Part shown: in pieces, positions 9,765 through 19,145 of the stretch | Position numbering within the stretch: the first letter of the stretch is position 1 | Layout of the letters: each line of letters opens with the position of its first letter | NCBI GenBank assembly: GCA_011390365.1 | Contig: JAABSM010000014.1 | Span: 1-59,867, forward strand | From: Gammaproteobacteria bacterium | GTDB taxonomy: Bacteria > Pseudomonadota > Gammaproteobacteria > Chromatiales > Chromatiaceae | Reading direction: 5' to 3' | DNA length: 59,867 bases | Program-made: the position numbers and the translations under genes | The notes under the pieces: generated by a model | Told to the model about the DNA's origin: nothing | The model's database searches: none | What the model saw: the letters and a program-made list of their open reading frames with translations, nothing else

Positions 9765-11114
9765 ATGGCAAATCGCTCCGCCGTCGCTGAACTCGCCGGG
9801 ATGGGCAAGCTGACCGAGTTGCGTCAGCGGATCGTCTTCCTGCTTCTGGCCCTGCTGGTCTATCGTATCGGCACCTTCATCCCGGTTCCGGGGGTCAACC
9901 CCGCGGCGTTGGCGGTGCTGTTCGATCAACAGCGGGGGACCATCCTGGACATGTTCAACATGTTCTCTGGCGGCGCGCTGGAGCGCGCCTCGCTGATGGC
10001 CCTGGGGATCATGCCCTATATCTCCGCCTCCATCATCATGCAGTTGATGGCGGCGGTGGTGCCCAAGCTGGAGCAGTTGAAGAAGGAAGGAGAGGCGGGG
10101 CGGCGCAAGATCACTCAATACACCCGCTACGGTACCGTGGTGCTGGCCACCTTTCAGGCGATTGGCATCTCGTTCGCGTTGCAGAGTCAGCAGGCCGGCG
10201 GCATGCCGGTGGTGGTGTTCCAGGGCATGGGGTTCGTCTTCACGGCGACCATCTCGCTGGTTACGGGCACGATGTTCCTGATGTGGCTGGGCGAGCAGAT
10301 CACCGAGCGGGGGATAGGCAACGGCATCTCGATGATCATCTTCGCGGGCATCGTGGCGGGGCTGCCATCGGCGCTCGGCGGGACGCTGGAGCTGGTGCGC
10401 AACGGCGAGCTGAATGCGATCACGGCGCTGACGCTGATCGTCCTGGCCATCGGCGTGACCGCCTTCGTGGTCTTTGTCGAGCGGGGCCAGCGGCGGATTA
10501 CGGTGAATTACGCGAAACGCCAGCAGGGTCGCAAGATGTTCGCCGCCCAGAGCAGTCACCTGCCGCTGAAGCTGAACATGGCGGGGGTGATTCCGCCGAT
10601 CTTCGCGTCCTCGATCATCCTCTTTCCGAGTACGCTAGGTCAGTGGATCGGGACCCAGGACGACATGCGCTGGTTGCAAGATGTTGTCGGTAAGCTCTCG
10701 CCGGGCGAACCGATCTATGTGATCCTCTATGCGGTAGCGATCATCTTCTTCTGTTTTTTCTATACCGCGCTGGTCTTCAACTCGAGGGAGACCGCGGACA
10801 ACCTGAAGCGCTCCGGCGCGTTTATTCCCGGCATACGACCTGGGCAGCAAACGGCGGAGTACATCGACAAGGTGATGTCGAGGCTGACGCTGGCGGGTGC
10901 GATTTACATCACCCTCGTCTGTCTGTTGCCCGAGTTCCTGATCGTGGGTTGGAATGTGCCGTTCTACTTTGGCGGGACATCGCTATTGATTATTGTCATC
11001 GTGGTCATGGACTTCATGGCGCAGGTGCAGGCTCATCTGATGTCGCACCAGTACGAATCACTGATGAAGAAGGCAAACCTCAAAGGCGTCGGCGGTGCCG
11101 GACGCTTGAGATAA
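9765..11114 (+). CDS. secY: Preprotein translocase subunit SecY
   Basis: Channel subunit of the SecYEG inner-membrane translocon. It has 449 residues with about ten membrane segments. The N-terminal region contains [11 protein letters not shown], the plug region [18 protein letters not shown] and [15 protein letters not shown] later cytoplasmic loop has [21 protein letters not shown], the C5-type ribosome and SecA contact region. It follows rplO directly and precedes rpmJ by 24 bp, the standard spc end. Confidence 0.98.
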   Translation: MANRSAVAELAGMGKLTELRQRIVFLLLALLVYRIGTFIPVPGVNPAALAVLFDQQRGTILDMFNMFSGGALERASLMALGIMPYISASIIMQLMAAVVPKLEQLKKEGEAGRRKITQYTRYGTVVLATFQAIGISFALQSQQAGGMPVVVFQGMGFVFTATISLVTGTMFLMWLGEQITERGIGNGISMIIFAGIVAGLPSALGGTLELVRNGELNAITALTLIVLAIGVTAFVVFVERGQRRITVNYAKRQQGRKMFAAQSSHLPLKLNMAGVIPPIFASSIILFPSTLGQWIGTQDDMRWLQDVVGKLSPGEPIYVILYAVAIIFFCFFYTALVFNSRETADNLKRSGAFIPGIRPGQQTAEYIDKVMSRLTLAGAIYITLVCLLPEFLIVGWNVPFYFGGTSLLIIVIVVMDFMAQVQAHLMSHQYESLMKKANLKGVGGAGRLR

Positions 11115-11138
11115 CGTTTTTTTGCGAGGAAATGAGAG

Positions 11139-11252
11139 ATGAAAGTCAGGGCATCGGTCAAGAAGATTTGTCGTAATTGCAAGATCGTTCGGCGCAACGG
11201 TGTTGTCCGGGTGATTTGCACCGACGGCCGCCACAAACAGCGTCAAGGCTGA
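11139..11252 (+). CDS. rpmJ: 50S ribosomal protein L36 (zinc-ribbon form)
   Basis: A 37-residue protein, [18 protein letters not shown] at the start and [10 protein letters not shown] at the end. Cys11, Cys14, Cys27 and His32 form the usual zinc site of the C-plus L36. A GAGGAAATGAGAG stretch lies upstream. It ends the spc operon and is followed by a long hairpin. Confidence 0.96.
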   Translation: MKVRASVKKICRNCKIVRRNGVVRVICTDGRHKQRQG

Positions 11253-11258
11253 TCGCGT

Positions 11259-11283
11259 CCGTGGCCACCGGTGGTGGCCACGG
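11259..11283. promoter_or_regulatory. 11-bp perfect hairpin after rpmJ
   Basis: CCGTGGCCACC (11259–11269) pairs fully with GGTGGCCACGG (11273–11283) around a GGT loop. It is followed by AAAACTT, not a T-run. It could be a processing or pausing site, or part of the leader that S4 binds in E. coli, but it lies just upstream of the alpha promoter, which favours an end-of-spc role. Confidence 0.5.
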
Positions 11284-11288
11284 AAAAC

Positions 11289-11317
11289 TTGAAATCGTTA
11301 GCCTGGCGCGTTACAAT
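11289..11317 (+). promoter_or_regulatory. Alpha-operon sigma-70 promoter
   Basis: TTGAAA (11289–11294), a 17-base spacer and TACAAT (11312–11317) form a good sigma-70 promoter about 50 bp before rpsM. It would drive rpsM-rpsK-rpsD-rpoA-rplQ. E. coli also has a promoter in this gap. Confidence 0.65.
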
Positions 11318-11369
11318 CTCGCGTTTTTCTCGGCGCTACCGACACGAATTTTATTTCAGGAGATAGAAG

Positions 11370-11726
11370 ATGGCCCGTATTGCAGGCGTCAATATTCCGG
11401 ATCGCAAGCACGCGGTGATCGCGTTGACGTCGATCTATGGGATAGGTCGAAATCGCGCGGCGGATATTTGCCAGGCCGCGGGAATCGCGACGGACTCGAA
11501 GATCAAGGATCTCTCCGAGGAGGAGATTGAAAAGATCCGCGGTGAAGTCGCCAAGTTTGTCGTGGAGGGCGACCTGCGCCGCGAGGTGTCCATGAACATC
11601 AAGCGCCTCATGGATCTGGGGTGCAATCGCGGGATTCGTCATCGCCGCGGACTGCCGGTACGCGGTCAACGCACCCGCACCAATGCGCGTACCCGCAAGG
11701 GACCGCGTCGCCCGATCAAGAGATAG
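11370..11726 (+). CDS. rpsM: 30S ribosomal protein S13
   Basis: Head protein forming bridges to L5 and L31. It has 118 residues with [33 protein letters not shown] and the C-terminal [20 protein letters not shown]. First gene of the alpha operon behind AGGAGATAGAAG. In E. coli S4 represses translation at this start. Confidence 0.98.
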   Translation: MARIAGVNIPDRKHAVIALTSIYGIGRNRAADICQAAGIATDSKIKDLSEEEIEKIRGEVAKFVVEGDLRREVSMNIKRLMDLGCNRGIRHRRGLPVRGQRTRTNARTRKGPRRPIKR

Positions 11727-11775
11727 CGCGCTTTTACGAAAAGCCGCGTTCAGCAGATAGTACAGGTAAATCCCG

Positions 11776-12165
11776 ATGGCAAAACCTACGAGTCGTCAAA
11801 AGAAAAAGGTCAGGAAGGTCGTCACCGATGCGGTGGCGCACATTCACGCCTCTTTCAATAATACCATTATCACGATCACCGATCGTCAGGGTAACGCCCT
11901 CTCCTGGGCGACCTCTGGCGGGTCCGGTTTCCGTGGCTCCCGCAAGAGCACCCCGTTCGCCGCGCAGGTCGCATCCGACCGCGCCGCCGAGAAGGCCAAG
12001 GAGTACGGTGTCAAGAGCGTGGACGTGAATGTCAATGGACCAGGCCCGGGACGCGATTCCGCGGTCCGCGCGCTGCACAATGCGGGCTTCAAGGTAACCA
12101 GCATTACCGACGTCACCCCGATCCCCCACAACGGCTGCCGTCCGGCGAAAAAGCGCCGCGTCTGA
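11776..12165 (+). CDS. rpsK: 30S ribosomal protein S11
   Basis: Platform protein contacting the mRNA exit. It has 129 residues with [41 protein letters not shown] and the end [18 protein letters not shown], all diagnostic. A 49-bp spacer separates it from rpsM. Confidence 0.98.
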   Translation: MAKPTSRQKKKVRKVVTDAVAHIHASFNNTIITITDRQGNALSWATSGGSGFRGSRKSTPFAAQVASDRAAEKAKEYGVKSVDVNVNGPGPGRDSAVRALHNAGFKVTSITDVTPIPHNGCRPAKKRRV

Positions 12166-12183
12166 TATTCGGAGTAACAGGAA

Positions 12184-12804
12184 ATGGCAAGATATATTGG
12201 ACCCAAGTGCAAGCTTTCCCGGCGTGAGGGCACGGACCTTTACCTCAAGAGCCGTGTACGGTCTCTCGACTCCAAGTGCAACATGGAGAAGACCCCGGGG
12301 CAGACCACCGACCGCCGTCGCCGCGTCTCCGATTACGGGCTCCAGTTGCGCGAAAAGCAGAAGATGCGTCGCATGTACGGGGTCATGGAGCGGCAGTTCC
12401 GCAATTATTATAAAGCCGCGGCCCAGCAAAAGGGGGCTACCGGCGAGAACCTGCTGGAGATGCTGGAGCGTCGCCTCGATAACGTCGTTTATCGTATGGG
12501 GTTCGGCGCGACCCGTTCGGAGGCGCGTCAGCTGGTCAGCCACAAGGCGATCCTGGTGAACGGTGCGACCGTCAATATTCCTTCCTACCAGGTGCAGCCG
12601 GAAGACGAGATCTCCATCCGCGAGAAGGCGAAGAAACAGACCCGCATCCAGAGCTCGTTGGAGCTGGCGGGTCAGTACGGCTTCGCCGAGTGGGTCGAGG
12701 TGGACCCCAAGGCGATGAAGGGCGTTTTCAAGAGGATTCCAGACCGCACCGAACTGCCCGCCGAGATTACCGAACAGCTCGTCGTGGAATTGTACTCCAA
12801 GTAA
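12184..12804 (+). CDS. rpsD: 30S ribosomal protein S4
   Basis: Primary 16S rRNA-binding protein and, in E. coli, the alpha-operon repressor. It has 206 residues, [18 protein letters not shown] at the start, an S4 RNA-binding domain [20 protein letters not shown] and [11 protein letters not shown]. It lies in the usual S11–S4–RpoA order. Confidence 0.98.
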   Translation: MARYIGPKCKLSRREGTDLYLKSRVRSLDSKCNMEKTPGQTTDRRRRVSDYGLQLREKQKMRRMYGVMERQFRNYYKAAAQQKGATGENLLEMLERRLDNVVYRMGFGATRSEARQLVSHKAILVNGATVNIPSYQVQPEDEISIREKAKKQTRIQSSLELAGQYGFAEWVEVDPKAMKGVFKRIPDRTELPAEITEQLVVELYSK

Positions 12805-12829
12805 GGACCAGCTCAGGGGGTTTGCCATA

Positions 12830-13831
12830 ATGGCCGATTTGCTAACGAATTTTTTAAAGCCGCGTCTGGTCAACATCCAGACCCTCTCGGAAAGAAGGGC
12901 GAAGATCACGCTGGAGCCCCTGGAGAGGGGTTTCGGGCATACCCTGGGTAACGCGCTCAGAAGGATTTTGCTCTCCTCTCTGCCTGGCGCCGCCGTGGTG
13001 GAGGTGGAGATCGAGGGGATCCTGCACGAATATACCGCCGGTGAAGGGATCCAGGAGGATGTGCTGGAGATTCTGCTCAATCTGAAGGATCTGGCGATCG
13101 TCATGCATAACCGGGACGAGGCGATCCTGACCCTCAAGAAGCAGGGACCGGGGCCTGTCACCGGTGGTGATATCGCCCTTGATCACGACGTCGAGATCGC
13201 CAACCCCGACAAGGTAATCGCTACGCTGACCAAGGAGGTCGAGCTGGCCATGCACCTCACCGTGCGCCGTGGTATCGGTTACCAGCCATCCAATCAGCGG
13301 CTTGGTGATCTTGGCGGCGACAATGCCATCGGCAAGTTGCAGCTGGATGCGACCTACTCGCCGATTCGGCGGGTGGCCTACTCCGTGGAAGATGCCCGCG
13401 TCGAGCAGCGCACCGACCTCGATCGCCTTGTGATCGATCTGGAGACCGACGGTACCCTGGATCCCGAGGAGGCGGTGCGCAGCGCGGCGACCATCCTTCA
13501 GGATCAGCTATCCTCTTTCGTTCGCCTTGATGGCGGCGTCGTGGAGACGGTGCAGGAGGAGGAGGAGGGGCAAGAGATCGATCCGATACTCCTGCGCCCG
13601 GTGGACGATCTGGAACTTACGGTTCGTTCCGCGAATTGCCTCAAGGCGGAAAATATCCTGCTGATTGGCGATCTGATTCAGCGTACCGAGGTGGAGCTGC
13701 TCAAGACCCCCAATCTGGGCAAGAAGTCGTTGACCGAAATCAAGGACGTGCTCGCCGAGCGGGGCCTGTCGCTAGGCCTGCGGCTCGACAATTGGCCGCC
13801 GGAAAACCGGGAAGAGCACGCCGCCTCCTGA
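12830..13831 (+). CDS. rpoA: DNA-directed RNA polymerase subunit alpha
   Basis: Alpha subunit, the assembly platform of RNA polymerase and contact for activators and UP elements. It has 333 residues. The N-terminal domain contains [23 protein letters not shown]. The C-terminal domain follows an acidic linker ([12 protein letters not shown]) and contains [14 protein letters not shown] and the [19 protein letters not shown] helix. Four genes into the alpha operon. Confidence 0.98.
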   Translation: MADLLTNFLKPRLVNIQTLSERRAKITLEPLERGFGHTLGNALRRILLSSLPGAAVVEVEIEGILHEYTAGEGIQEDVLEILLNLKDLAIVMHNRDEAILTLKKQGPGPVTGGDIALDHDVEIANPDKVIATLTKEVELAMHLTVRRGIGYQPSNQRLGDLGGDNAIGKLQLDATYSPIRRVAYSVEDARVEQRTDLDRLVIDLETDGTLDPEEAVRSAATILQDQLSSFVRLDGGVVETVQEEEEGQEIDPILLRPVDDLELTVRSANCLKAENILLIGDLIQRTEVELLKTPNLGKKSLTEIKDVLAERGLSLGLRLDNWPPENREEHAAS

Positions 13832-13895
13832 TCGGGGCGCGGGCTGTACAGAACACCTCTTTTGATCAATTAACTGGATAGTAAGGAATAGAACG

Positions 13896-14297
13896 ATGCG
13901 TCATCGCAAATCCGGACGTCATCTCAATCGGAACAGCGCCCACCGCAAGGCGATGTTCCGCAACATGACCGCTTCGTTGCTCAAGCATGAATTGATTCGT
14001 ACCACGGTACCCAAGGCCAAGGAGCTGCGCCGCGTCGCCGAGCCCCTGATCACCATGGGCAAGAAGGACAGCGTGGCGAACCGCCGGCTCGCCTTCGCGC
14101 GGCTCCGGGACAACGAGGCGGTGGCCCGCCTCTTCACCGAGATTGGCCCGCGCTACGAGAGTCGCAAGGGCGGTTATCTTCGCATCCTGAAGTGCGGATT
14201 CCGTCCCGGAGACCAGGCGCCCATGGCCTATGTCGAGCTGGTGGATCGGCCGGTTGACCTCGAAGATGAAGAGGCGGTGGAGACCGAAGAGGCGTAA
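13896..14297 (+). CDS. rplQ: 50S ribosomal protein L17
   Basis: Tunnel-exit protein of 133 residues. [20 protein letters not shown] is the family start, and [22 protein letters not shown] the core. The acidic C-terminal tail [12 protein letters not shown] is a lineage-specific extension. Last gene of the alpha operon, followed by an intrinsic terminator. Confidence 0.98.
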   Translation: MRHRKSGRHLNRNSAHRKAMFRNMTASLLKHELIRTTVPKAKELRRVAEPLITMGKKDSVANRRLAFARLRDNEAVARLFTEIGPRYESRKGGYLRILKCGFRPGDQAPMAYVELVDRPVDLEDEEAVETEEA

Positions 14298-14321
14298 CGC
14301 CGGCGTCCCCTCCCCTTGTTC

Positions 14322-14346
14322 AAAGCCGGGCATTGCCCGGCTTTTT
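14322..14346 (+). terminator. Intrinsic terminator of the alpha operon
   Basis: AAAGCCGGGC (14322–14331) pairs with GCCCGGCTTT (14335–14344) around ATT, with the T-run continuing to 14346. It ends the ribosomal supercluster 25 bp after rplQ and also covers the region just upstream of the next gene. Confidence 0.85.
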
Positions 14347-14365
14347 GCGTTTTGCCGAGGAAGAG

Positions 14366-15094
14366 ATGACACCGCTGGCGCTGTTTACGGATTATGGCAT
14401 GGGCAACCTCTATGTCGGGCAGTTGCACTGGCGCCTGGCCCGACAAGGGATAAACTTCGTCGATCTGGCCCACGACGCGCCACGCTTTCATCCTCTCGCG
14501 GCGGGACATCTGCTGCGCGCCTTGCTGGCGCAGATGCAGGACCCCGGGGTGTTGGTGGCGGTGGTCGATCCCGGGGTCGGGGGCAGTCGCGGTGCGGTGC
14601 GTGTCGACTGGCGCGGATGGCGGCTGGTGGGACCTGATAATGGCTTGTTCGCGCCGCTGGCGGAGACCGGTGAGGTCGATCGGGTGGTATCGCTGGACCC
14701 ATCACGCTTTCGCTGTTCCAATACCTTTCACGGCAGGGACTGGTTCGTGCCGGTAGGTATCGAACTGGCGCAAGGGCGAGAGCGGGATCAGGGCGAGATA
14801 CCGGGTGAAGCGTTGGTTGGCTTTGGCGAGCGCAGCTGGCTGGAACGGGTCATCTACGTCGACGGCTTCGGCAACCTGATGACCGGGCTTGCCGGGAGCT
14901 CCCTGAAAGAGAGCGACCGGATCGAGATCGGGGGTAAGGACGTCGGTTATCTCCGCACCTTTTGCGAGGCGGCGGCGGGAGGGCTGTTGTGGTATCGAAA
15001 CTCCATCGGCCTGGTCGAGGTCGCCGCCAACCAGGCCAGTGCTTCAGCGTTGCTTGGCGCGGGCATCGGGACGTCGATTCGTGTTGTCGATTGA
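14366..15094 (+). CDS. DUF62-family S-adenosylmethionine hydrolase
   Basis: This family (SAM hydroxide adenosyltransferase, related to fluorinase and chlorinase) uses water to split SAM into adenosine and methionine. The 242-residue product has the family blocks LFTDYGMGNLYVGQ, VVDPGVGGSRGAVRVDWRG, LVGPDNGLFAPL, FHGRDWFVPVG and YVDGFGNLMTG. The start at ATG 14366 follows GAGGAAGAG; a TTG start 33 bases earlier would lie inside the terminator. It has its own transcription unit after the alpha operon. The biological role is poorly known; halide use cannot be judged from sequence alone. Confidence 0.85.
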   Translation: MTPLALFTDYGMGNLYVGQLHWRLARQGINFVDLAHDAPRFHPLAAGHLLRALLAQMQDPGVLVAVVDPGVGGSRGAVRVDWRGWRLVGPDNGLFAPLAETGEVDRVVSLDPSRFRCSNTFHGRDWFVPVGIELAQGRERDQGEIPGEALVGFGERSWLERVIYVDGFGNLMTGLAGSSLKESDRIEIGGKDVGYLRTFCEAAAGGLLWYRNSIGLVEVAANQASASALLGAGIGTSIRVVD

Positions 15095-15621
15095 TGTGGC
15101 GCGCGCCCATGATCGATGATCCCAAGACCCACATTTAACCGCGAATCCTCCAAAATCAACGCAAATGGAAAAGTGGCTCATCGCGCCTGATCCATTCATC
15201 TGCGAGATGTATCGACCGGGTACGGGGTGGAGTACACGCGTTCAATTTCATTAAGATAAGCCATCATTGCATTTTCCGGGCATGATGCGCCTCATTTCGT
15301 GGGTAGACCAACCGTTTTTGGTTCCGAATAGGATGCGCCGACGATCGAGCGACAAGGCTTTTTATTCGGCACATCCTATGCCGGTCCGACGATTTCCGGC
15401 CTGCGCTGGAGTCAGGCGCATCAAGGGCGGGAGCCTGGCGTGCCGCTAACGGAATGACATGGTATACGCCTTGGCGTGTGAAGGGCTATCGTACCGCCCC
15501 AGGGCTATTCCCCAAAAGAGATGCCGTATCTATAACCGGCGTTGTGGCTTTAACGACGCATGTTCGTGTTGATTCGCGTCCATACGTGGTGCAGCGGGTG
15601 GGTTCGGGAGGATCGGGGGAC
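15095..15621. other. Intergenic stretch with no recognisable gene
   Basis: About 530 bases between the convergent DUF62 and cNMP-domain genes. Open frames here have no family features and weak starts. AACCGCGAATCC near 15138 resembles the dispersed AACCGCAGATT repeat found at 27.5 and 33.7 kb. I see no RNA gene, terminator with T-run or mobile element. Confidence 0.5.
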
Positions 15622-16035
15622 TCACTGGGGCTGGGATTGCAGGCGTTGACACAGGACCTGGATGATTCCGGTCGCCAGGTCGACGTGGTCGGCGATGAGC
15701 TCATGCAGGGTTTCGTACTCCAGACGGAACAGGTGGGTCTCCTCCAGTGCGGTAACGGAGAACATGCGCGGCTCGGGATTGAGGGCGGCCAGCTCGCCGA
15801 AAATTTCCCGCTGGCCGAGGGTGGTGATCTGGTGGTCGCCGTCATGAACGCTGACCTTGCCGTCGATGATGATATACATCGAGCGCCCCAGTTCTCCCTT
15901 GGTGAAGATGGTCTTTCCCTTTGCCGCCTGTACGTACTTTAGGCTTACCGCAACCTCGGCAAGGGTCTCTTCCGGGATCTTCTTGAAGATGCTGACCGAC
16001 TTCAGGATCAGGACTTTCTCTAGGGTGAGGAGCAT
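15622..16035 (-). CDS. Cyclic-nucleotide-binding (CRP-type) domain protein, no DNA-binding domain
   Basis: A 137-residue protein made of one CRP/cNMP-binding domain. The core is GKTIFTKGELGRSMYIIIDG followed by the phosphate-binding cassette IFGELAALNPEPRMFSV, which keeps the glutamate and arginine that bind the cyclic phosphate and ribose. No helix-turn-helix follows, so it is not a CRP-like regulator. I took the ATG at 16035, 20 bp after the transporter stop; upstream codons read back into that gene. In other bacteria NTT-like transporters with HEAT repeats can carry such a domain in the same chain. Here it is a separate gene, probably co-transcribed, and may sense the product of the divergent cyclase. 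Confidence 0.8.
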   Translation of the reverse strand: MLLTLEKVLILKSVSIFKKIPEETLAEVAVSLKYVQAAKGKTIFTKGELGRSMYIIIDGKVSVHDGDHQITTLGQREIFGELAALNPEPRMFSVTALEETHLFRLEYETLHELIADHVDLATGIIQVLCQRLQSQPQ

Positions 16036-16055
16036 GGCTGGGAACTCTTGGCGTA

Positions 16056-18953
16056 TCAGTGGTTGCCGGAAAGGCTTTTGCAGATATGGGTCGCGATCTT
16101 GCGCACATTGGGCGCGCGATCGCCGGTAAATGTCTCGAGTACCGCGGGGGCGGTAATAGGGTTCAGCTGGGCCACCGCCCACAGCGCGGTTTCGCGAACG
16201 AACTTGTCCTCCGAGAGCATGGCCTGCTTGAGAGTGGGGTAGAGGTTGGCCTGTTTTTTACGACCCACCTCGAAGATGGCCGCGCACTGGGTCCAGAAGG
16301 TGATACCGCTGCGGCGGCCGAGAATGATCTCCTTGAGATGGAATTCCGCGGAACCCCCGCTATGGGGATATTCGGTGGATAACAGGGAGAGGCGTTCCGA
16401 CTCCGGGATATCGTCGAAGATCCAGAACATCGCCGTCAAGTGGGCCTGGTCGAGAAGGTTCGAGAGCATCTCCAGGGCATAGGCATGCTTCTCCCGGTTG
16501 TCGCTGACGTAGTTCTTCTCCAGTTGTCGGGCCTGCTTGCGCCCGAACTGAACGCCCAGGATCAGGAACAGGCGGGTGCGAATCTGCTGTAATTTGGTGC
16601 GAAGGTCCGCCACGAGTATGGGGTATTCGCCGCTTGTTTCGATATCACGCAGGGTTACCAGCAGGTGGGTCGCCTGGGTGAGTTCGATGTCGATGACGTT
16701 GCGCAGTTGCTGGCGCTCGCTGGCGCTTTCCACCTGATAGCGGGTGATGGCGAGGGCGCGCAGGGCCAGGTGACGTATCTGCGGTGAGTCGTTGGTGGCG
16801 GCGTGGAACGCCAGTTCCGCGATGTCCGTGGCGGGGTAGTGGGCGATGACGCGAAGTGTCGCGAGGCGGGTCTGACGAGAGGAGCGCTCGTTGATGAAGG
16901 CGCGGGTCAGATCCGGCAAGGCCGAGGGTCCAGCGGCGGCGAGGGCCTGTTCCGAGGTGCGGCGCAACTGCTTGTTGTCGAGGGCGTTTACCAGTAGCGG
17001 CCACAGGCGTGGGTTGTCGAGCTTGCCGGCGGCGAGGAAGGCGGCCTCCCGTACTTCACGGTAGCGATCGCGAAACAGGATCAGCAGCGGGCGATAGAAG
17101 TTGCGGATGCCGACGTCGCCCAGCACCTCCGCGGCCAGCAGCCGTTGCCGCGGATCCTTGGAGTTGACCATGGCATAGAATCTCTCGCCGGCGTTGAGTA
17201 CCCCTTCGATGCCGCCGCTGCGCAGCAGACCGATCAGGGCATTGCGCCGAATCACCGGGTTCTGATCGTCGAGAAACGGCACCACCTCCTCGAAGATGTC
17301 CGACTCGGTGATGGCGGAGAAGGCGCGAATCGCGGTGCCCCGGACGGAGATATCCCTGGTTGCGCGTATCAGTTCGCGGACATCTTGTTCAAGGCTGCTC
17401 ATGCCGAGGCGTTCGATGCGGCCGAGGACGTCGAGCAGGATCTCCGGCTCCTTGCGTGCCAGCAGGTTGCGAAAGGCGTCCTCCAGCAGCTCTTCGTGCT
17501 CCTGCTCCAGCAGGTTGAGCATGTAGACTACCTCGCCGATGTGGGGTGACTCGAGGTGTTTGTAGAGCACATCCAGGCTGTGCTGGTCGAGCGCCAGGTG
17601 GATGCCGCTGCCGAGGGTGCGCTTGGAGAGGGCGTTGCTAAGGGTCACCCAGTACTGGCGGCGCACGTAGATGGCGGTAATGATCCAGCCGACCATGACG
17701 ACGGCCAGAAAGATCAGCATGTGCTGGGTTTCGACGAAGCCGAGCTGATCGATGCCAATCAGCAGCAGGCCGGCGACGATCGATGCCGCCGGCTCGCCGA
17801 TCGCCTCGATGCGGGCCTGGGCAAGGAGACGAAAATCGACCGGCAGGGGCTGGTAGAGGATGATGGTCGAAGGCTCATCGACGGAAAGTCGTCCGACCGT
17901 ATCGAGCAGTTTGATCATCGCCAGCAGGGCGAAGACGAGGGCCAGATCCTGGCTCAGCCAGCCGGCGATGATGGCGCTGACGGCGCCGGCGAAGATGATC
18001 GCCGGCAGGAATAACAGGCCGAAGATCATGCCGAAGCGACTCATCAGGCGGCCGGCGAGGAGCGACTTGAACAGCAGGTTGACCAGGCCGACGCCGGCGA
18101 AGAATAGGCCGAGGAAGCTGGCCAGGGACTCCTCGTCCGGATAGCGAGTCTCGGCGATGCCGTAGAAGAGGTAGTCGACGAAGTAGTAACCGATCAGGGA
18201 AAAGCCGGCCAGCGTCGACAGCAGGACCATGTAGCGGGAGCGCCAGTGGAGCAGCTCGCTCTTGCGGGATTCGGCGCTGCTTGGCGCGCCCTCCTCGGGG
18301 GAGTCGTCGTCATCCTCCTCCTCCTCGATATCGGAGCGACACAGCGCCTCCCGGTAGGTGGCGGCGATGAACAAGAAGACGATAATGCAGGCGACAAAGG
18401 CGCCGACCACCACCAGCAGCAGGTTGGCGGTACCGATGGCGGGGAGCAGCAGCGGGATCGACGCGCCGCCGAGCATGCCGGCGATCACCTCGCCGGTACT
18501 CACCAGCGAGAACAGGCGTTTGCCCTGGCGCAGCGTCAGCAGGCGCCCCGACAGGCTCCAGAAGATGAAACCCACGAGCATGGCGATGGCATCGGACCAT
18601 AACGCGATGATCGCCGCCGACAGGTTGCCCTCGTCCAGGTGCTGATAGACCAGCAGCAGGATGACGCCGATACCGAGGATGACCAGGGTTCCGGTCATCA
18701 GGTGGATGAAGTCGAAGCGGCTCTCCACATAACTGTAGAGCGAACCGCTGATGATGATCAGTATCGCCGCACCGATGTAGATATAGGGCAGGCTGGAGGC
18801 TTCGTAGCGCGACAGGAACAGGGAGTAGGCGGCGGTTTCGTAGAAGACGACCGACAATCCCAGCAGAAACGAAAAGCTGAAGAGAAGGACAACGGTCTTC
18901 TCTTCACCGCTCTTGATGTTTAGAATCTTAGCCAGGGTTGAGGGAAATGTCAT
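16056..18953 (-). CDS. NTT-like (ATP/ADP translocase family) membrane protein with HEAT-repeat C-terminus
   Basis: A 965-residue protein. Roughly residues 1–440 hold about twelve hydrophobic segments in MFS/NTT style (for example KTVVLLFSFSFLLGLSVVFY and LLLVVVGAFVACIIVFLFIA), with an acidic cytoplasmic loop IEEEEDDDDSPEEG near residue 215. Roughly 450–965 are helical HEAT/armadillo-like repeats (VIRRNALIGLLRSGG, EVREAAFLAAGKLDNPRLW, FVRETALWAVAQLN). NTT proteins of obligate intracellular bacteria exchange ATP for ADP; the HEAT-bearing versions of free-living bacteria have no settled substrate. It lies directly upstream of the cNMP-domain gene and is divergent from an adenylate cyclase. The transport role is inference from fold only. 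Confidence 0.75.
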   Translation of the reverse strand: MTFPSTLAKILNIKSGEEKTVVLLFSFSFLLGLSVVFYETAAYSLFLSRYEASSLPYIYIGAAILIIISGSLYSYVESRFDFIHLMTGTLVILGIGVILLLVYQHLDEGNLSAAIIALWSDAIAMLVGFIFWSLSGRLLTLRQGKRLFSLVSTGEVIAGMLGGASIPLLLPAIGTANLLLVVVGAFVACIIVFLFIAATYREALCRSDIEEEEDDDDSPEEGAPSSAESRKSELLHWRSRYMVLLSTLAGFSLIGYYFVDYLFYGIAETRYPDEESLASFLGLFFAGVGLVNLLFKSLLAGRLMSRFGMIFGLLFLPAIIFAGAVSAIIAGWLSQDLALVFALLAMIKLLDTVGRLSVDEPSTIILYQPLPVDFRLLAQARIEAIGEPAASIVAGLLLIGIDQLGFVETQHMLIFLAVVMVGWIITAIYVRRQYWVTLSNALSKRTLGSGIHLALDQHSLDVLYKHLESPHIGEVVYMLNLLEQEHEELLEDAFRNLLARKEPEILLDVLGRIERLGMSSLEQDVRELIRATRDISVRGTAIRAFSAITESDIFEEVVPFLDDQNPVIRRNALIGLLRSGGIEGVLNAGERFYAMVNSKDPRQRLLAAEVLGDVGIRNFYRPLLILFRDRYREVREAAFLAAGKLDNPRLWPLLVNALDNKQLRRTSEQALAAAGPSALPDLTRAFINERSSRQTRLATLRVIAHYPATDIAELAFHAATNDSPQIRHLALRALAITRYQVESASERQQLRNVIDIELTQATHLLVTLRDIETSGEYPILVADLRTKLQQIRTRLFLILGVQFGRKQARQLEKNYVSDNREKHAYALEMLSNLLDQAHLTAMFWIFDDIPESERLSLLSTEYPHSGGSAEFHLKEIILGRRSGITFWTQCAAIFEVGRKKQANLYPTLKQAMLSEDKFVRETALWAVAQLNPITAPAVLETFTGDRAPNVRKIATHICKSLSGNH

Positions 18954-19052
18954 CGCGCGCTATCGCCCTGATGTATCGTGATGGAAATCTCCGGGGGATT
19001 TTGCGCCCGTAGTTGGGGCCGAGGCCGACCGGAAGCCTAGCGATTCTCCCCT

Positions 19053-19058
19053 ATTATA
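19053..19058 (-). promoter_or_regulatory. Candidate −10 box for the NTT-like gene
   Basis: On the minus strand TATAAT lies at 19058–19053, about 100 bp upstream of the transporter start. The hexamer 17 bases further up, GGAATC, is a poor −35, so an activator may be needed. The 192-bp divergent gap also has CATAAT at 19101–19106 for the cyclase, weaker still. Confidence 0.35.
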
Positions 19059-19145
19059 CTTTGTTTCTGGAAAAAGATTCCAGTTACGGCCATTACTTGG
19101 CATAATATTCTTAAAGTTAAATCTAAAAGGTTGGCAAGAGAAGTG

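Noticed and set aside
15454-15942. A plus-strand protein in the gap before the cNMP-domain gene
   Set aside because: Most of it is antisense to the clear cNMP-binding gene; the rest shows no motif.
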